A DNA stretch of 64,000 bases from DATBGZ01 sp963803115 (GCA_963803115.1 CAWDLN010000027.1:62001-126000); one strand, 5' to 3'; counted from the first letter of the stretch, positions 26,865-35,929 are shown. The notes: generated by a model from the letters alone, not told the origin. Numbers and translations are program-made.

Positions 26865-27449
26865 TCAGTTCGGGCCTACCTGATTCAGAGCTCGGTTGAG
26901 CACCGCGACCAAAGCGTCACGGACCGAGCGCCGAGAGCGGGCGTCGACGGTGATCAGCGGCGTCGTTTCACCGATAGCGAGTGCCCACCGCACATCGGCC
27001 AGGTCGTGCTCCAGCTGCCCGTCGAACATGTTCACGGCGACGACGAACGGCAGCCCGATCTTCTCGAAGTAGTCGACCGCCGGGTAACAGTCGTTCATTC
27101 GGCGAGTGTCCACAATGACCAGTGCCCCGAGCGCACCCTCAGTGATGTCTCGCCACATGAAGCCGAACCGGTCCTGCCCCGGTGTGCCGAATAGGTAGAG
27201 CTTGATCTCCGAGTCGATAGTGATCCGGCCGAAGTCGAGTGCCACCGTCGTCTGAGTCTTTTCGGGTGTGTGCCCCGTCCGGTCGATCTCGGCCGCGACC
27301 TCCGTCATCGCGGCCTCGGTGGTGAGCACATCGATCTCGGAGATGGCGCCAACTGCGGTCGTCTTCCCCACGCCAAAGCCACCAGCGATCACGATCTTCA
27401 CGGGAATCGGCGGGGGTCGGCGCGGCTCAGTCGATCTTGTCGAGTCCAC
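26865..27449 (-). CDS. cvnD: conservon GTPase CvnD
   Basis: Small Ras/MglA-like GTPase of 194 residues, last gene of the conservon. P-loop GGFGVGKTTAVGAI, switch II FGTPGQDRFGFMWRD, and the base-recognition motif NMFDG in place of NKxD. In Streptomyces the CvnA-D proteins form a membrane complex like a eukaryotic GPCR signalling unit, with CvnD as the nucleotide-dependent output. The start overlaps the CvnC gene by 23 bases, so coupling is likely. Confidence 0.92.
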   Translation of the reverse strand: MDSTRSTEPRRPPPIPVKIVIAGGFGVGKTTAVGAISEIDVLTTEAAMTEVAAEIDRTGHTPEKTQTTVALDFGRITIDSEIKLYLFGTPGQDRFGFMWRDITEGALGALVIVDTRRMNDCYPAVDYFEKIGLPFVVAVNMFDGQLEHDLADVRWALAIGETTPLITVDARSRRSVRDALVAVLNRALNQVGPN

Positions 27450-27789
27450 GGATCACCCTCTCAATGATCTCCGCGCGGCGGGACGGGTCGAGCGTCGGTC
27501 GGGCAACCATCAGGTAGCCGCTGGCGACCAGGTCCCCGACGAGGATGCGGACGACGCCCAGGTGCAGGCCCAGTCTGCTCGCGACCTCGACGACGGCATG
27601 AGGTTCGTCGCAGAGGTCGACGATGTCACGTACTTCGAACTGCAACGTTGCTGCTTCCGCGCGTCCGGCCAGTGTCGTGATCACCTGCGCCTCGATGGCG
27701 AGAGTCTCGTCAACCGGCCGAACGCGACCGCCGGTGAGTAGATAGGGCGGCACCCGCGCTGGGTCCAATGTGGACCATTGCTCGGTCAC
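27427..27789 (-). CDS. cvnC: conservon protein CvnC (DUF742)
   Basis: A 120-residue DUF742 protein beginning PPYLLTGGRVRP, the family hallmark, then a winged-helix-like part (VEVASRLGLHLGVVRILVGDLVASGYL). CvnC proteins link the sensor and GTPase of the conservon. The ORF lies between the roadblock gene (17 bases upstream) and the GTPase gene (overlapping). Confidence 0.92.
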   Translation of the reverse strand: MTEQWSTLDPARVPPYLLTGGRVRPVDETLAIEAQVITTLAGRAEAATLQFEVRDIVDLCDEPHAVVEVASRLGLHLGVVRILVGDLVASGYLMVARPTLDPSRRAEIIERVIRGLDKID

Positions 27790-27806
27790 AGGTGCCGATC
27801 CGAATG

Positions 27807-28244
27807 TCAGTAGCCGCCGACCGAGACCTTGAGCTCTTCGATCAGCTGGGGCGAGATCACCTCGCCGGCCCGGTTGGCGAAGACCGCCATCTCGTAGGCC
27901 AGGTTGCCCAGGTTTGCCGCACGGCTAGCCAGGACACCCAGCGTCGAGCCAGCACTAATGGCACTCACGAGCAAGAAGCCACCGTCCAGGTCAATGATGA
28001 CCTTGTTGGGCGCGCCCAGCTCATAAACCTTCCCGGCCCCCTGAGCGAGGCTGATGAGCGCCGAGGTGATTGCCGCGAGCCGGTCCGCGTTGGCCCGATC
28101 CAGCTTGTGCGACATCGCGATGAGAAGACCGTCCGAGGACACCGCAATCGCGTCGATCACCTCGGGGGTGTTCCCGGCGAACTGGTTGAGCAACCAGTTG
28201 AACTGCTGGGCCTCGGTGCTGAGATGCTCGGCGTACACAGTCAT
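27807..28244 (-). CDS. cvnB: conservon roadblock/LC7 protein CvnB
   Basis: A 145-residue roadblock/LC7-fold protein: FNWLLNQFAGNTPEVIDAIAVSSDGLLIAMS opens the family fold and GGFLLVSAISAGSTLGVLAS forms the later strands. Such proteins act as activators or GAP-like partners of MglA/CvnD GTPases. Start ATG 28244 overlaps the stop of the kinase gene as ATGA. Confidence 0.92.
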   Translation of the reverse strand: MTVYAEHLSTEAQQFNWLLNQFAGNTPEVIDAIAVSSDGLLIAMSHKLDRANADRLAAITSALISLAQGAGKVYELGAPNKVIIDLDGGFLLVSAISAGSTLGVLASRAANLGNLAYEMAVFANRAGEVISPQLIEELKVSVGGY

Positions 28245-30700
28245 GAGTGTCTCTCCGCAAGGGTCGGTCGTGCATCTTGCTCCGGCGCCGGGCTTCCCGC
28301 GCGGGCAAGCCCAGACATGATCTCGTTGACTTCGTCACGTTCGGCCACCGGGTCGCGCGCCCCACGCGACGGTGCCGGCTCGTCATCGCCACCTCGAATC
28401 GCTTCGGCGAGGTGTGTACCAGGAATTCGCTGGCTCAACCCGCCACGGGTCGGCGGGAATGAGCCGAATGTTTCGTCGTCCTCATATGCCCCATCCAACT
28501 GGCCGCCAACCGGTTGAACGGGGGTGATCCGTCGCGGCAACCCCCCCGAGGCCGCCGCCGCATCCGCGACGGTAGCGCCATCCAAACCGACACCGGCAGG
28601 CCACGAACGGCCGGGGAACTCGGTCCCGTCGGACCAGTCCGGGAGCGGCGTGTCGCTCGTTGAGTCAGAGGCTCTTCCGTCCGTAGGTGCATACGCTGGC
28701 GGGCCGGCGATCGCAACCAGCTCGGATTGCGCGCCGAGCCACGGGAACGGACCCGAGCTGACGGCGCTGCGCATGGCTTCGATCGCAAGCGGCGGAACGA
28801 CGCCGAGAGCCGGGCTCGGACGCTGCGGTACAGGCGGTACGTGTGGACCGCCGAAGCCGGATGGATCAGCGAGGAGCCGAGCCGGAATGTGAACCGTGGC
28901 CGTGATACCGCGGCCGGGCGACGGATCGAGCCGGACACCGAGGCCGTGGCGGCGTGCCAAACGGCCGACGACAAAGAGTCCCAACACTCGCGTGGGTGCC
29001 ACGTCGAGACGTTCCCGCTCGAGTAGCCGGCGGTTCTCCTCGTCGAGCCGGCCCGGACTCATGCCGAGCCCGTGATCCACTACGGCGACCGTGCAGTCCT
29101 GATCGAACGCGGACGTGACCTGTACCGGCGTACCGGGCGGCGAGAAGTTGGTCGCGTTTTCGAGCAGTTCGGCCAGCAGCAGCCGTAGATCGCCCACGAT
29201 GTCGGCCGCGACCGCCACCTCGCTGATGTCGCCGAGTTCGACGGCGCGGTAGCCCTCGATCTCGGCAAGCGCCGAGCGGATCACGTCGGCCAGCCGGGTC
29301 GGCGTGGTCGCCAGCTGCGGGTCGACCGTGCCGGACACGACGAGGAGCGAGTCCGCACTGCGTCGCAGCCGAGTGGACACGTGGTCAAGCTGGTAGAGCC
29401 GGTTGAGCAGTTCGGGATCGCGCTCGTTGCGCTCGAGCTCGTCGATGAGCTGCAACTGGCGCCCCACCAAGTTCTGGGTTCGCCGGGCGATGTTCGCGAA
29501 CATCGTCGACACGTTCGCACGAGTCGATACCTGGCGTTCGAGAAGCAGCGCCGCGGTTGCCTGGACCCGGTTCACGGCCGCCGCCAGCTCGCCGATCTCG
29601 TCGGCGCTGTCCACTTCCACCGACGCCAGCTTGGGCGGCGCCGGCTCGAGCGCATCTGAGTCGGCGACCCGCACCAGCTCCGCTCGGGAGAGCTCGGCCA
29701 CGACACCCGCGGCCCGGGTGAGCCGCTGCAGTGGCTGTGAGATCGATCGGCTCACGGTGACCGCGAGACCAAGGACGCCGAGGAAGAGCACCAATGCTCC
29801 CGCGGCCACGCCGCCTGCGGTCGTCTCCGCCGATCTCGCGTGGCTCTCGGCGTACTGGGCCACGTCGCGAGCGACGCGATCCTGGGCGAGCCGCCGCAGG
29901 CCGGTGTAGGTGACCGCAGCGGTCAAGGCGTCGGACACCTCGGCCGCCGTCTCGGGGCGCTGGCCATCATCGATGATCTGCCGGATCAGGCCGTGGATCT
30001 TCTGTCCCGCCTGCCCGTTCTCGACTAGGTCCACAAGGGACGCTTGAGCGGGCGTCACGAGCTGTTGGAACCGATGCAGGCTCTGCGCGTCCGAGGCCAC
30101 CGTCTGAGCCAACAGCGTCGGGCTCAGTGCGGGGTCCACGGCCGCGCCGACGATGATCGCTCCGATGCTGCTCGCCTCTTCGTTCGAGCGCATCAGCGCG
30201 TCGAGCGCGACGAGCTGACTGAGGCCGTCGGCGTCGGCCACCGACGGATCGCCCAACCGCAGCGCGTCGAGCAACGCGAGGTTCGCGGCCCGGTACGCGT
30301 CGTAGGCGGCCTTCGCGGAAATGGTCCGGTTGATCACGGAGAGCCGGATGCCGGTCAGCGCGTCGAGCCGAGACTTAGCCGCGCCGATGATCGCAGCTGT
30401 GTGCTCGTCGGTGGCCAGCCGTGAGGTGTCATCGACCGAGGTCTGGCTTTGGGCGACCAACGCGCTTCGCTCCAGGCTCGGCGCGGCGAGATAACCCAGT
30501 GCCAGCAGCCGCTCCTGCTGCAGGGTTTGGATCAGGGCACCGACGTCCCGCGCGGCGAGCGCGGCGTCGGCGGTCGCGCCGTGCAGGCGCGCGTCCGAGA
30601 TGCGGTCGACCGTATAACCGACCATGACGAGCGCCACGGCGGCGAGCGGAATCGCCAGCAGGAGGCTCAGTTTCTGGCGGATGCTGAGCCTAGCGAGCAT
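28241..30700 (-). CDS. cvnA: conservon sensor histidine kinase-like protein CvnA with NIT domain
   Basis: An 819-residue membrane protein. Residue order: membrane helix about 12-34, extracytoplasmic nitrate/nitrite-sensing-like (NIT) helical domain about 45-305, second membrane helix about 310-335 (GALVLFLGVLGLAVTVSRSI), HAMP linker, a helical segment (NIARRTQNLVGRQLQLIDELERNE), and a GHKL ATPase with LLLAELLENATNFSPPGTPV (N box), VVDHGLGMS (G1) and GLFVVGRLARRHGLGVRL (G2). A Pro/Gly-rich tail of about 200 residues follows. The usual phospho-acceptor His motif is replaced by the NLVGRQLQLID region, as in other CvnA proteins. ATG 30700 overlaps the upstream gene's stop. Confidence 0.9.
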   Translation of the reverse strand: MLARLSIRQKLSLLLAIPLAAVALVMVGYTVDRISDARLHGATADAALAARDVGALIQTLQQERLLALGYLAAPSLERSALVAQSQTSVDDTSRLATDEHTAAIIGAAKSRLDALTGIRLSVINRTISAKAAYDAYRAANLALLDALRLGDPSVADADGLSQLVALDALMRSNEEASSIGAIIVGAAVDPALSPTLLAQTVASDAQSLHRFQQLVTPAQASLVDLVENGQAGQKIHGLIRQIIDDGQRPETAAEVSDALTAAVTYTGLRRLAQDRVARDVAQYAESHARSAETTAGGVAAGALVLFLGVLGLAVTVSRSISQPLQRLTRAAGVVAELSRAELVRVADSDALEPAPPKLASVEVDSADEIGELAAAVNRVQATAALLLERQVSTRANVSTMFANIARRTQNLVGRQLQLIDELERNERDPELLNRLYQLDHVSTRLRRSADSLLVVSGTVDPQLATTPTRLADVIRSALAEIEGYRAVELGDISEVAVAADIVGDLRLLLAELLENATNFSPPGTPVQVTSAFDQDCTVAVVDHGLGMSPGRLDEENRRLLERERLDVAPTRVLGLFVVGRLARRHGLGVRLDPSPGRGITATVHIPARLLADPSGFGGPHVPPVPQRPSPALGVVPPLAIEAMRSAVSSGPFPWLGAQSELVAIAGPPAYAPTDGRASDSTSDTPLPDWSDGTEFPGRSWPAGVGLDGATVADAAAASGGLPRRITPVQPVGGQLDGAYEDDETFGSFPPTRGGLSQRIPGTHLAEAIRGGDDEPAPSRGARDPVAERDEVNEIMSGLARAGSPAPEQDARPTLAERHS

Positions 30701-31820
30701 TGCCGTTCCCCCGGCGGGGAACGCGACCCGCGGTCGCCAGTTCATCCTGGTCCAATATGTCGCGCGCGTAGGCAAGGGATCCCACCAACGCACTCTCGGT
30801 CGGCGGCGCGCCAAATCGGGCGCTCGGGCGCCGCCGAGGCCGGCCCGCGATCAGCAACCACAGCATCACGAAACCGATGAGAATAACGACGACGCTCGCG
30901 ATCGCGGTGAACCGCTGCTGCTCGGCCAGATTGCGGGAACGGTTGTCCAGCAACGCCTGTAGCTCCGAGAGAAGGCGGTGGGCGAGCGAGTTCGCGGCCG
31001 CGTAGACCCGGCGCGCGCTGGCCGCCATCGTTGCGGTATCCACAGTGGACGCCAGCTCCTGGAGCATGGTGGGAGGCGCGAACGCGTCGGCCGCGGCGCG
31101 GAAGGCGTCGAAGCGCTCGGCGATATTGGTGCCCAGCTCCGAGCGGGTGGTGAAGTCGACGCTCGTGGTCAGGCCAGCGGCGATGCGCTCCGCGTCATAG
31201 GAGACGCCGAATCGGGCGACCGCCGCCCGTACCTGGTCCTCACCGGTCAGCTTCTCGCCACCGGCCAATGTCACGAGGTCGGACGCCCGCCCCGCGTACA
31301 CCAGTGCGTCCGGCAGCCGGACGATGGCGGCATCCATGAGGTAGTAGGAGTCGAGGTCGGGGTCATGGATCAGGTGCGCGCTGTCGCCGATGCGGCGGAT
31401 CATCTCGACGGCCAGATTGACCAATGTCGAGTAAGTGTTGTAGGCGGCGCGTCCGGCCTCGGCCCGGGCGAAGGCCGACTCGACCTGCGAGGTGAGGTCG
31501 GTGAGCCGCTGGTTGGTCTGCAACGCCACGCCGAACTGGGCGTTGAGCTCGGCGAGCTGCTTCAGCGCGTCGCGGACCGGCTCGGGATTCACCCGCTCGC
31601 CGCGAACGGCGGAGGATTGCGCGCCGACCAGTTCGTAGAGCAGGGTCGTCGTGGGGTGCATCATCGCGGCACCGTCGGCCTCGAGCTGCACTACTTCCGC
31701 CGCGGCCGCGTTGGCCGTCCAGGCCTGGCGGACGACGGCGCCGAAGAGCAGCGCCACGGCGAGTACGCAGATGCCGATCACGATGGTCCGCACGGTGGGA
31801 CGGCCCGCCGACCTCGTCAC
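30690..31820 (-). CDS. membrane sensor-like protein at the head of the conservon operon
   Basis: A 376-residue protein with an N-terminal membrane helix (VIGICVLAVALLFGAVV), an extracytoplasmic helical domain of about 270 residues, and a C-terminal membrane helix (FTAIASVVVILIGFVMLWLLI) with a short basic tail. It resembles the sensory half of NIT- or 4HB-type receptors but has no kinase, HAMP or methyl-accepting part. Its stop overlaps the CvnA start by 11 bases, so the two are translationally coupled and it probably works as an accessory receptor subunit of the conservon. Its helix pattern is like that of the CvnA sensor region, which suggests origin by partial duplication. Confidence 0.75.
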   Translation of the reverse strand: MTRSAGRPTVRTIVIGICVLAVALLFGAVVRQAWTANAAAAEVVQLEADGAAMMHPTTTLLYELVGAQSSAVRGERVNPEPVRDALKQLAELNAQFGVALQTNQRLTDLTSQVESAFARAEAGRAAYNTYSTLVNLAVEMIRRIGDSAHLIHDPDLDSYYLMDAAIVRLPDALVYAGRASDLVTLAGGEKLTGEDQVRAAVARFGVSYDAERIAAGLTTSVDFTTRSELGTNIAERFDAFRAAADAFAPPTMLQELASTVDTATMAASARRVYAAANSLAHRLLSELQALLDNRSRNLAEQQRFTAIASVVVILIGFVMLWLLIAGRPRRRPSARFGAPPTESALVGSLAYARDILDQDELATAGRVPRRGNGNAR

Positions 31821-31985
31821 GTCCGGTCTCCTTCGCTAGCGCCGGGCTGACCCAGCATTGATATGTGTCACTGCTGTCGGATCGGTCCGGTGGACCGGCA
31901 GATCGCCCCTCGCCAGTACGGCCTCATGGCCCTCCCGTCGCCAATCGCGGTCGCGATCGGTGCGGACACCTGCCACCCCCCTCAC

Positions 31986-32011
31986 CACCCACGGACCCCA
32001 AGCCGTGGGTG
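31986..32011. other. perfect 9-bp hairpin upstream of the conservon
   Basis: CACCCACGG (31986-31994) and CCGTGGGTG (32003-32011) pair exactly around an 8-base loop. There is no T-run on either side. The hairpin lies 166 bases upstream of the operon start and could be an operator or a leader structure. Confidence 0.4.
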
Positions 32012-32199
32012 TCGCTCCCGGGCACGCACCAATACCGCGTTCGGTTCGCAAACCGAAGTCGACAGCCCCTTATCGTGGTCCGCCGCGCGGCCCAGTGCTA
32101 CTGGCCCTGACTGTTTGGCCAAAATACATCAGCCAATCGGATAGTTTCCATCCGGCGCTCCAGGTCGGCCCGAGCGCTCTGCGCCGGGCCCCCGGTCCG

Positions 32200-32241
32200 G
32201 GCCGGTTCAATAGGCACCGATCCCGGCCGGTTCAATAGGCA
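32200..32241. repeat. 17-bp direct repeat, two exact copies, ending at a start codon
   Basis: GGCCGGTTCAATAGGCA occurs at 32200-32216 and at 32225-32241, 25 bases apart. The second copy stops one base before the ATG at 32243. The TTCAATAGGCAT part resembles a -10 region, so the repeat may be a duplicated promoter or operator of the downstream gene. Confidence 0.6.
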
Positions 32242-32242
32242 T

Positions 32243-33082
32243 ATGCGATCAGTCCGGGACATCGGCGACGAGCTGTACGCCCTGCCCCCGAGCGCCTTCA
32301 CGGCTGCCCGCGACCGTTATGTGGCCGATGCTCGCGAACACGGTGAACGCGCGACCGCGACCGAACTGGCGGCGATGAAGCGTCCCACTCAGGCGGCCTG
32401 GCTCGTCGACCTCGTCGCGCTGCGCCGACCGGACGTCATCGACGAGCTCATCGGCCTCGGCGAACAGATCCGGACCGCGCAGGGCAGCGTGCCACCGGCT
32501 CAGCTGCGAGACCTTTCCGCCCGCCGGCGCCGTGAGCTCGATACCGCGCTCGGGCTGTGCTCCTCGTTGGCCATCGAGGCCGGCGAGGACGAACCCACGC
32601 GTCAGCAGCTCGGCGACGCCGAGGCGACCCTGGCCGCCGCGATGGCCGATGAACAGGCGGCGGGTCTTGTTCGCTCCGGTCGTGTGCTGAAGCCCTTGGT
32701 CTACACGGGCTTTGGCGACGGCTTCGGCGCGACCGCCCCGACCAGGTCTGGCGCCACACCACTCGCGGCCCGCCCGTCGCCCGCGCGGGAGGTACGAACC
32801 GCGGGACGGACACCGGCCGACGACGCCGTCCGCGATCGTGAGCTTGCGGAGCGTAAGGCAGCCGCAGAAGCGAATGTTTTCTCGGCGGCGCAGGCACTCG
32901 ACGCCGCCCGTGTCACCGAGCGCGCCGCCAACGACGAGATCGCGCGACTAACCGGAGAAATCGCCCGCCTGCGTGGGCTCGTCGAAGCGGCGCAACTCGA
33001 GGCCCGCGCCGCTCGCCAGGCGCGAATCGCCGCCGAGCGGCAACACGAGTCCGCCGAGCGCCGGCTGCGTCGGGAGGGCTAG
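32243..33082 (+). CDS. conserved hypothetical protein with coiled-coil C-terminus
   Basis: A 279-residue protein. The N-terminal 150 residues are helical and contain FTAARDRYVADAREHGERATATELAAMKRPTQAAWLVDLVAL, a segment I have the impression of seeing in actinobacterial hypothetical proteins. A linker of about 40 residues follows, and the last 90 residues form a coiled coil of Ala/Glu/Arg heptads. No enzyme motif or membrane helix is seen. Its TAG stop shares the tetranucleotide CTAG with the stop of the convergent helicase gene. The start is ATG 32243, apparently with no leader ribosome binding site. Confidence 0.7.
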   Translation: MRSVRDIGDELYALPPSAFTAARDRYVADAREHGERATATELAAMKRPTQAAWLVDLVALRRPDVIDELIGLGEQIRTAQGSVPPAQLRDLSARRRRELDTALGLCSSLAIEAGEDEPTRQQLGDAEATLAAAMADEQAAGLVRSGRVLKPLVYTGFGDGFGATAPTRSGATPLAARPSPAREVRTAGRTPADDAVRDRELAERKAAAEANVFSAAQALDAARVTERAANDEIARLTGEIARLRGLVEAAQLEARAARQARIAAERQHESAERRLRREG

Positions 33083-34450
33083 CACTCGAGCGCTAGGTCG
33101 CGAGGGCTTGGTCGCGAGGGCTTGGTCGCGAGGGCCGGTTCGGATTGGGCCAGCCGTTGCTGCTCGGCAACAACGATCGCGCGGGCGAGCTGCACCTCCG
33201 AGATGTCGACGGCTCCAGGCGCCGCCTCTGCGATGGCGCTGTGTCGGACGTAGGAGTCGAAAAGTTGTTCCTTGGAGCCGAGAAGCTCGAGCATCCGTTG
33301 ATCGACTGAGTCTTCGATCAGCAGCCGGTGCACCTGGACCGAGCGGACCTGACCCATCCGTTGTGCGCGGGCGATGGCCTGCGACTCGGTCGACGGCTTC
33401 ACCTGCGGCTCGCACAGGATGACCACAGAGGCGGCCTGGATGTTGAGCCCGACGCCACCCGCCTCGATCTGACATACCAGCACCGCCGGGGTCGTGGCGT
33501 TGGTGAAGTTGTCCACGAGCCGCTGGCGTTCCGCCGTCGAGGTCGAACCCGTGATCGGTCCCCGGGCCCGTGAGCCCAGTGCCGAGGTAACGACGTCGAG
33601 GACGTCACGGAAGTACGAGAAAACCACGACTTTGCGATCGTTCGCCATCGCCTCGCGGGCGATCTCGAGCAGACGGGTGAGCTTGGCCGAGTGGCGGGGC
33701 ACCCGCACCGCAAAGGCGGCGCGGCGCATGGCCATGAAGTTTCCCTCGCGCACCGCCTGACGGTAGGCCTCGCCATCCTCGGCACCGAAGGATTCCCATT
33801 CATCGACCTGCACGAGCTCCGGCAGCTCCGTTAGGACATCCTGTTGGTTGCGTCGCAGGTATACCGGTGCCGCCGCGCGCCGGAAGGCCTCAACCCCGAC
33901 GACCCCGTGCTCGGCGCCCATGTTGGCGGCGACATCGGGTCGAAGATGAGCCACCAGGGCCTGAAACTCGTCGACCCGGTTCTCCATCGGCGTACCGGTG
34001 AGGAACAGCACCCGTTCCGACCCGGCCGCGATCCGCCGTACGGCCTGTGACCGCTTCGCCGTTGGGTTCTTCACGTAGTGCGCCTCGTCGACGACCAGCA
34101 GCGCCGGATTCGGCCGCGACCGCGCGAACATGCCGAGCGATCCGAAGGTCGTCACCGCTACCCCGCCTCGGCGGCGCCAGCGCGTCACCGCGCGCGCCCG
34201 GTCACCGCCGTGCAAAGCGATCACCGGCAACGTCGAGTGCCGTGCGACCTCCCGGGTCCAGTTGATGAGCACGCTGGCGGGACAGACCGCAAGGAAGTGG
34301 GTGCTGCCGTTCGCGGCGAGGTGGGCCATCGTCGCGATCGCCTGAATGGTCTTTCCGAGGCCCATCTCATCGCCGAGAATCACGCGCCGCTGCACGAGCG
34401 CGAACCTGGCACCGAAGGACTGGTAGCCCCGCAACCGTAGGCTCTCCTTC
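33079..34450 (-). CDS. SNF2-family DEAD/DEAH helicase, C-terminal part (frameshifted gene)
   Basis: This part encodes the SNF2 ATPase: LRGYQSFGARFALVQRRVILGDEMGLGKTIQA (Q-motif region and motif I), LLVVDEAHYVKN (motif II, DEAH), VLFLTGTPMENR (motif III), VVVFSYFRDVLDVV (motif IV), LVCQIEAGGVGLNIQAA (motif V) and AIARAQRMGQVRSVQVHRLL (motif VI). The normal protein would be about 740 residues, joined to the part encoded from 35320 in another frame; homology moves from one frame to the other near 34430-34450. The frame itself is open back to 34869. The gene is either inactivated or carries a sequence error; there is no clear slippery run at the junction. The 3' end carries a 14-base tandem repeat. 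Confidence 0.8.
33096..33135. repeat. 14-bp tandem repeat at the helicase 3' end
   Basis: GGTCGCGAGGGCTT occurs twice in tandem (33096-33109, 33110-33123), followed by a 12-base partial copy (33124-33135). Because the unit is not a multiple of three, copy-number changes would alter the last residues of the helicase frame. Confidence 0.8.
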
Positions 34451-35320
34451 AATCGTGAAGTCGTCGAGTCGTTGCTCGTTGACCCGCTCCACAATGTCGG
34501 CTGGCAGGTAACCCTCGGCGGCCGCGACATCACGGCCCAGATCGACCAGCTGGCCGAGCAGACCGTAGTACTGCGTCGATTGCCGTTCGAAGTCGCGCCA
34601 CACCGCTGCGGGACCGGGTACGCGCACCTCGCCGACGTCGTGCGCCGCCCGTAAGAGACCGCTGGTCTCGGCCTCGGAGAGCATCGAAGCGATCCGCTCC
34701 ACCGCGGCTGTCGCGGACGCCTTTCGCCGACCCCGCAGGAACAGACGTCGCAGCCGCCCCGCCGCCGCCGGCGCCGCGGCCGGGCGCAGTGCGGCCAGAT
34801 CCTTGGCCAGCTGGCTGGCCTGTGGACCGTGGGTTTCGCTGGCGTGACGCACCGAACCCCACACCGCAACCGCCTGGAGCAACCGGGTGGTCAGGGCATT
34901 GTTGGGCTCGAGGTCGATCCGGAACTGCAGCGAATCGCGTACCGCTTGTTGGATCTGCTCGGCCGCCCCGACGACCTTCGCCGCGGTGCCTTCGCCGATC
35001 CCGGGCACGTCGACCAACCGATCAGGACCGGCGCGCAACACGTCCGCGACCGTGAAATAGCCGTGGTTGGGCAGCGAGTTCAGCTTCAGGCGGCCGTCAG
35101 TGACGTCCTTGATCGCCTCGATCGACATCTTCGCGGTGGTCGCCCACACCTGCTGTTCATGAGCCGCCTCATACGCGTCGATGACATCCAGGCGGGCTCG
35201 TTCGGCGATCTCCGCGATCGCGGCGGCGCGCACCTGCGCCTCGGCGGCCCGGTCCAGGAGCGCCCGGGCCGCCCGGCGATCGCCCCGGTCGGTCGACTCA
35301 GGCGCCGTCACGATGCTCAC
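34367..35320 (-). CDS. SNF2-family helicase, N-terminal part with helix-hairpin-helix (frameshifted gene)
   Basis: The N-terminal part of the same helicase, starting at GTG 35320 (VSIVTAPESTDRGDRRAARALLDRA). A helical region is followed by a helix-hairpin-helix DNA-binding element (DRLVDVPGIGEGTAAKVVGAAEQI), then more helix up to VERVNEQRLDDFTIEGE, where the match to the family continues in the frame of the downstream part. After the switch point this frame runs on for only about 20 codons of unrelated sequence. Together the two parts make one typical actinobacterial SNF2 helicase with an N-terminal HhH region. The role is probably DNA remodelling or repair. Confidence 0.72.
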   Translation of the reverse strand: MSIVTAPESTDRGDRRAARALLDRAAEAQVRAAAIAEIAERARLDVIDAYEAAHEQQVWATTAKMSIEAIKDVTDGRLKLNSLPNHGYFTVADVLRAGPDRLVDVPGIGEGTAAKVVGAAEQIQQAVRDSLQFRIDLEPNNALTTRLLQAVAVWGSVRHASETHGPQASQLAKDLAALRPAAAPAAAGRLRRLFLRGRRKASATAAVERIASMLSEAETSGLLRAAHDVGEVRVPGPAAVWRDFERQSTQYYGLLGQLVDLGRDVAAAEGYLPADIVERVNEQRLDDFTIEGEPTVAGLPVLRCQVRARAAARDSRR

Positions 35321-35500
35321 CTGGGGGCCGCCGGGCACTGCACACTCATGCGCCCGACCGTACCGGCGGCGTCGCCGACTGACGGGCGACGCGCGTGGGC
35401 TACGTGCATAAGTCCTGGTGGGGCCCATACACCACGTGCCTTCGGCATCAGGCTGGGGGTCAGTCTTGCGAAGGTACGCGGGCTACGACACAGTGCCTCC

Positions 35501-35929
35501 ATGACGTCACCCGTCCCCCGCTTAGCTCGGCGGAGCAACAAGACCGTCGTTGCTGTGATCGTCATTTCCCTGATCGTCGTCGGCGGTGCCGTTCTCGGCG
35601 CCGCGCTGCTGGCACAAGGGAAAACCTCGTCAGCGGCCAACCCCACCACGCGCGATCGGCTGCACGTCGTCGACCTCATGGCCAAGGCCAATTGCGTGGG
35701 CAAGGTGGTCCCGACGCAGAGCCACGCCTATGAGACCGGAGAGTGTCAGCTCGCCGGCGCCCGGGTCATCATCGCGGTCTTCGAAACGGGTGAAGATCGC
35801 GACCTGTGGCTGACCAGCGCGAAACAGTTCATGGACACCTTCGTCGCCGGTGTTGGCTGGGCCGCGGCGATGGACAAGCCAAGTGCGGCACCGCTGCTGG
35901 CGGTCGCGCTGGACGGCGGAGTCGTCTAA
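35501..35929 (+). CDS. hypothetical single-pass membrane or secreted protein
   Basis: A 142-residue protein with a basic N-terminus (PRLARRSNKTV), one hydrophobic segment (VVAVIVISLIVVGGAVLGAALLA) without a lipobox, and an extracytoplasmic domain of about 100 residues with two Cys (NCVGKV, GECQL) that could form a disulfide. The family is not known to me. The start is ATG 35501; the open frame upstream overlaps the helicase gene on the other strand and is not coding. It lies between the divergent helicase and the convergent Hsp70 gene. Confidence 0.65.
   Translation: MTSPVPRLARRSNKTVVAVIVISLIVVGGAVLGAALLAQGKTSSAANPTTRDRLHVVDLMAKANCVGKVVPTQSHAYETGECQLAGARVIIAVFETGEDRDLWLTSAKQFMDTFVAGVGWAAAMDKPSAAPLLAVALDGGVV

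Larger units (their letters stand above)
31821..32242. other. divergent promoter region of the conservon operon and the 32243 gene
   Basis: These 420 bases hold no gene that I can support. They contain a perfect 9-bp hairpin at 31986-32011 and two direct repeats of 17 bp at 32200-32241 (both listed separately). Confidence 0.45.

Noticed and set aside
33096..33135. CRISPR-like array
   Set aside because: The 14-bp units are directly tandem without spacers and lie in a coding end; no other regularly spaced repeats or cas genes are in the window.
34367..34869. Programmed ribosomal frameshift in the SNF2 helicase
   Set aside because: No slippery heptamer, Shine-Dalgarno-like stimulator or clear downstream hairpin at the junction; mutation or sequencing error is simpler.
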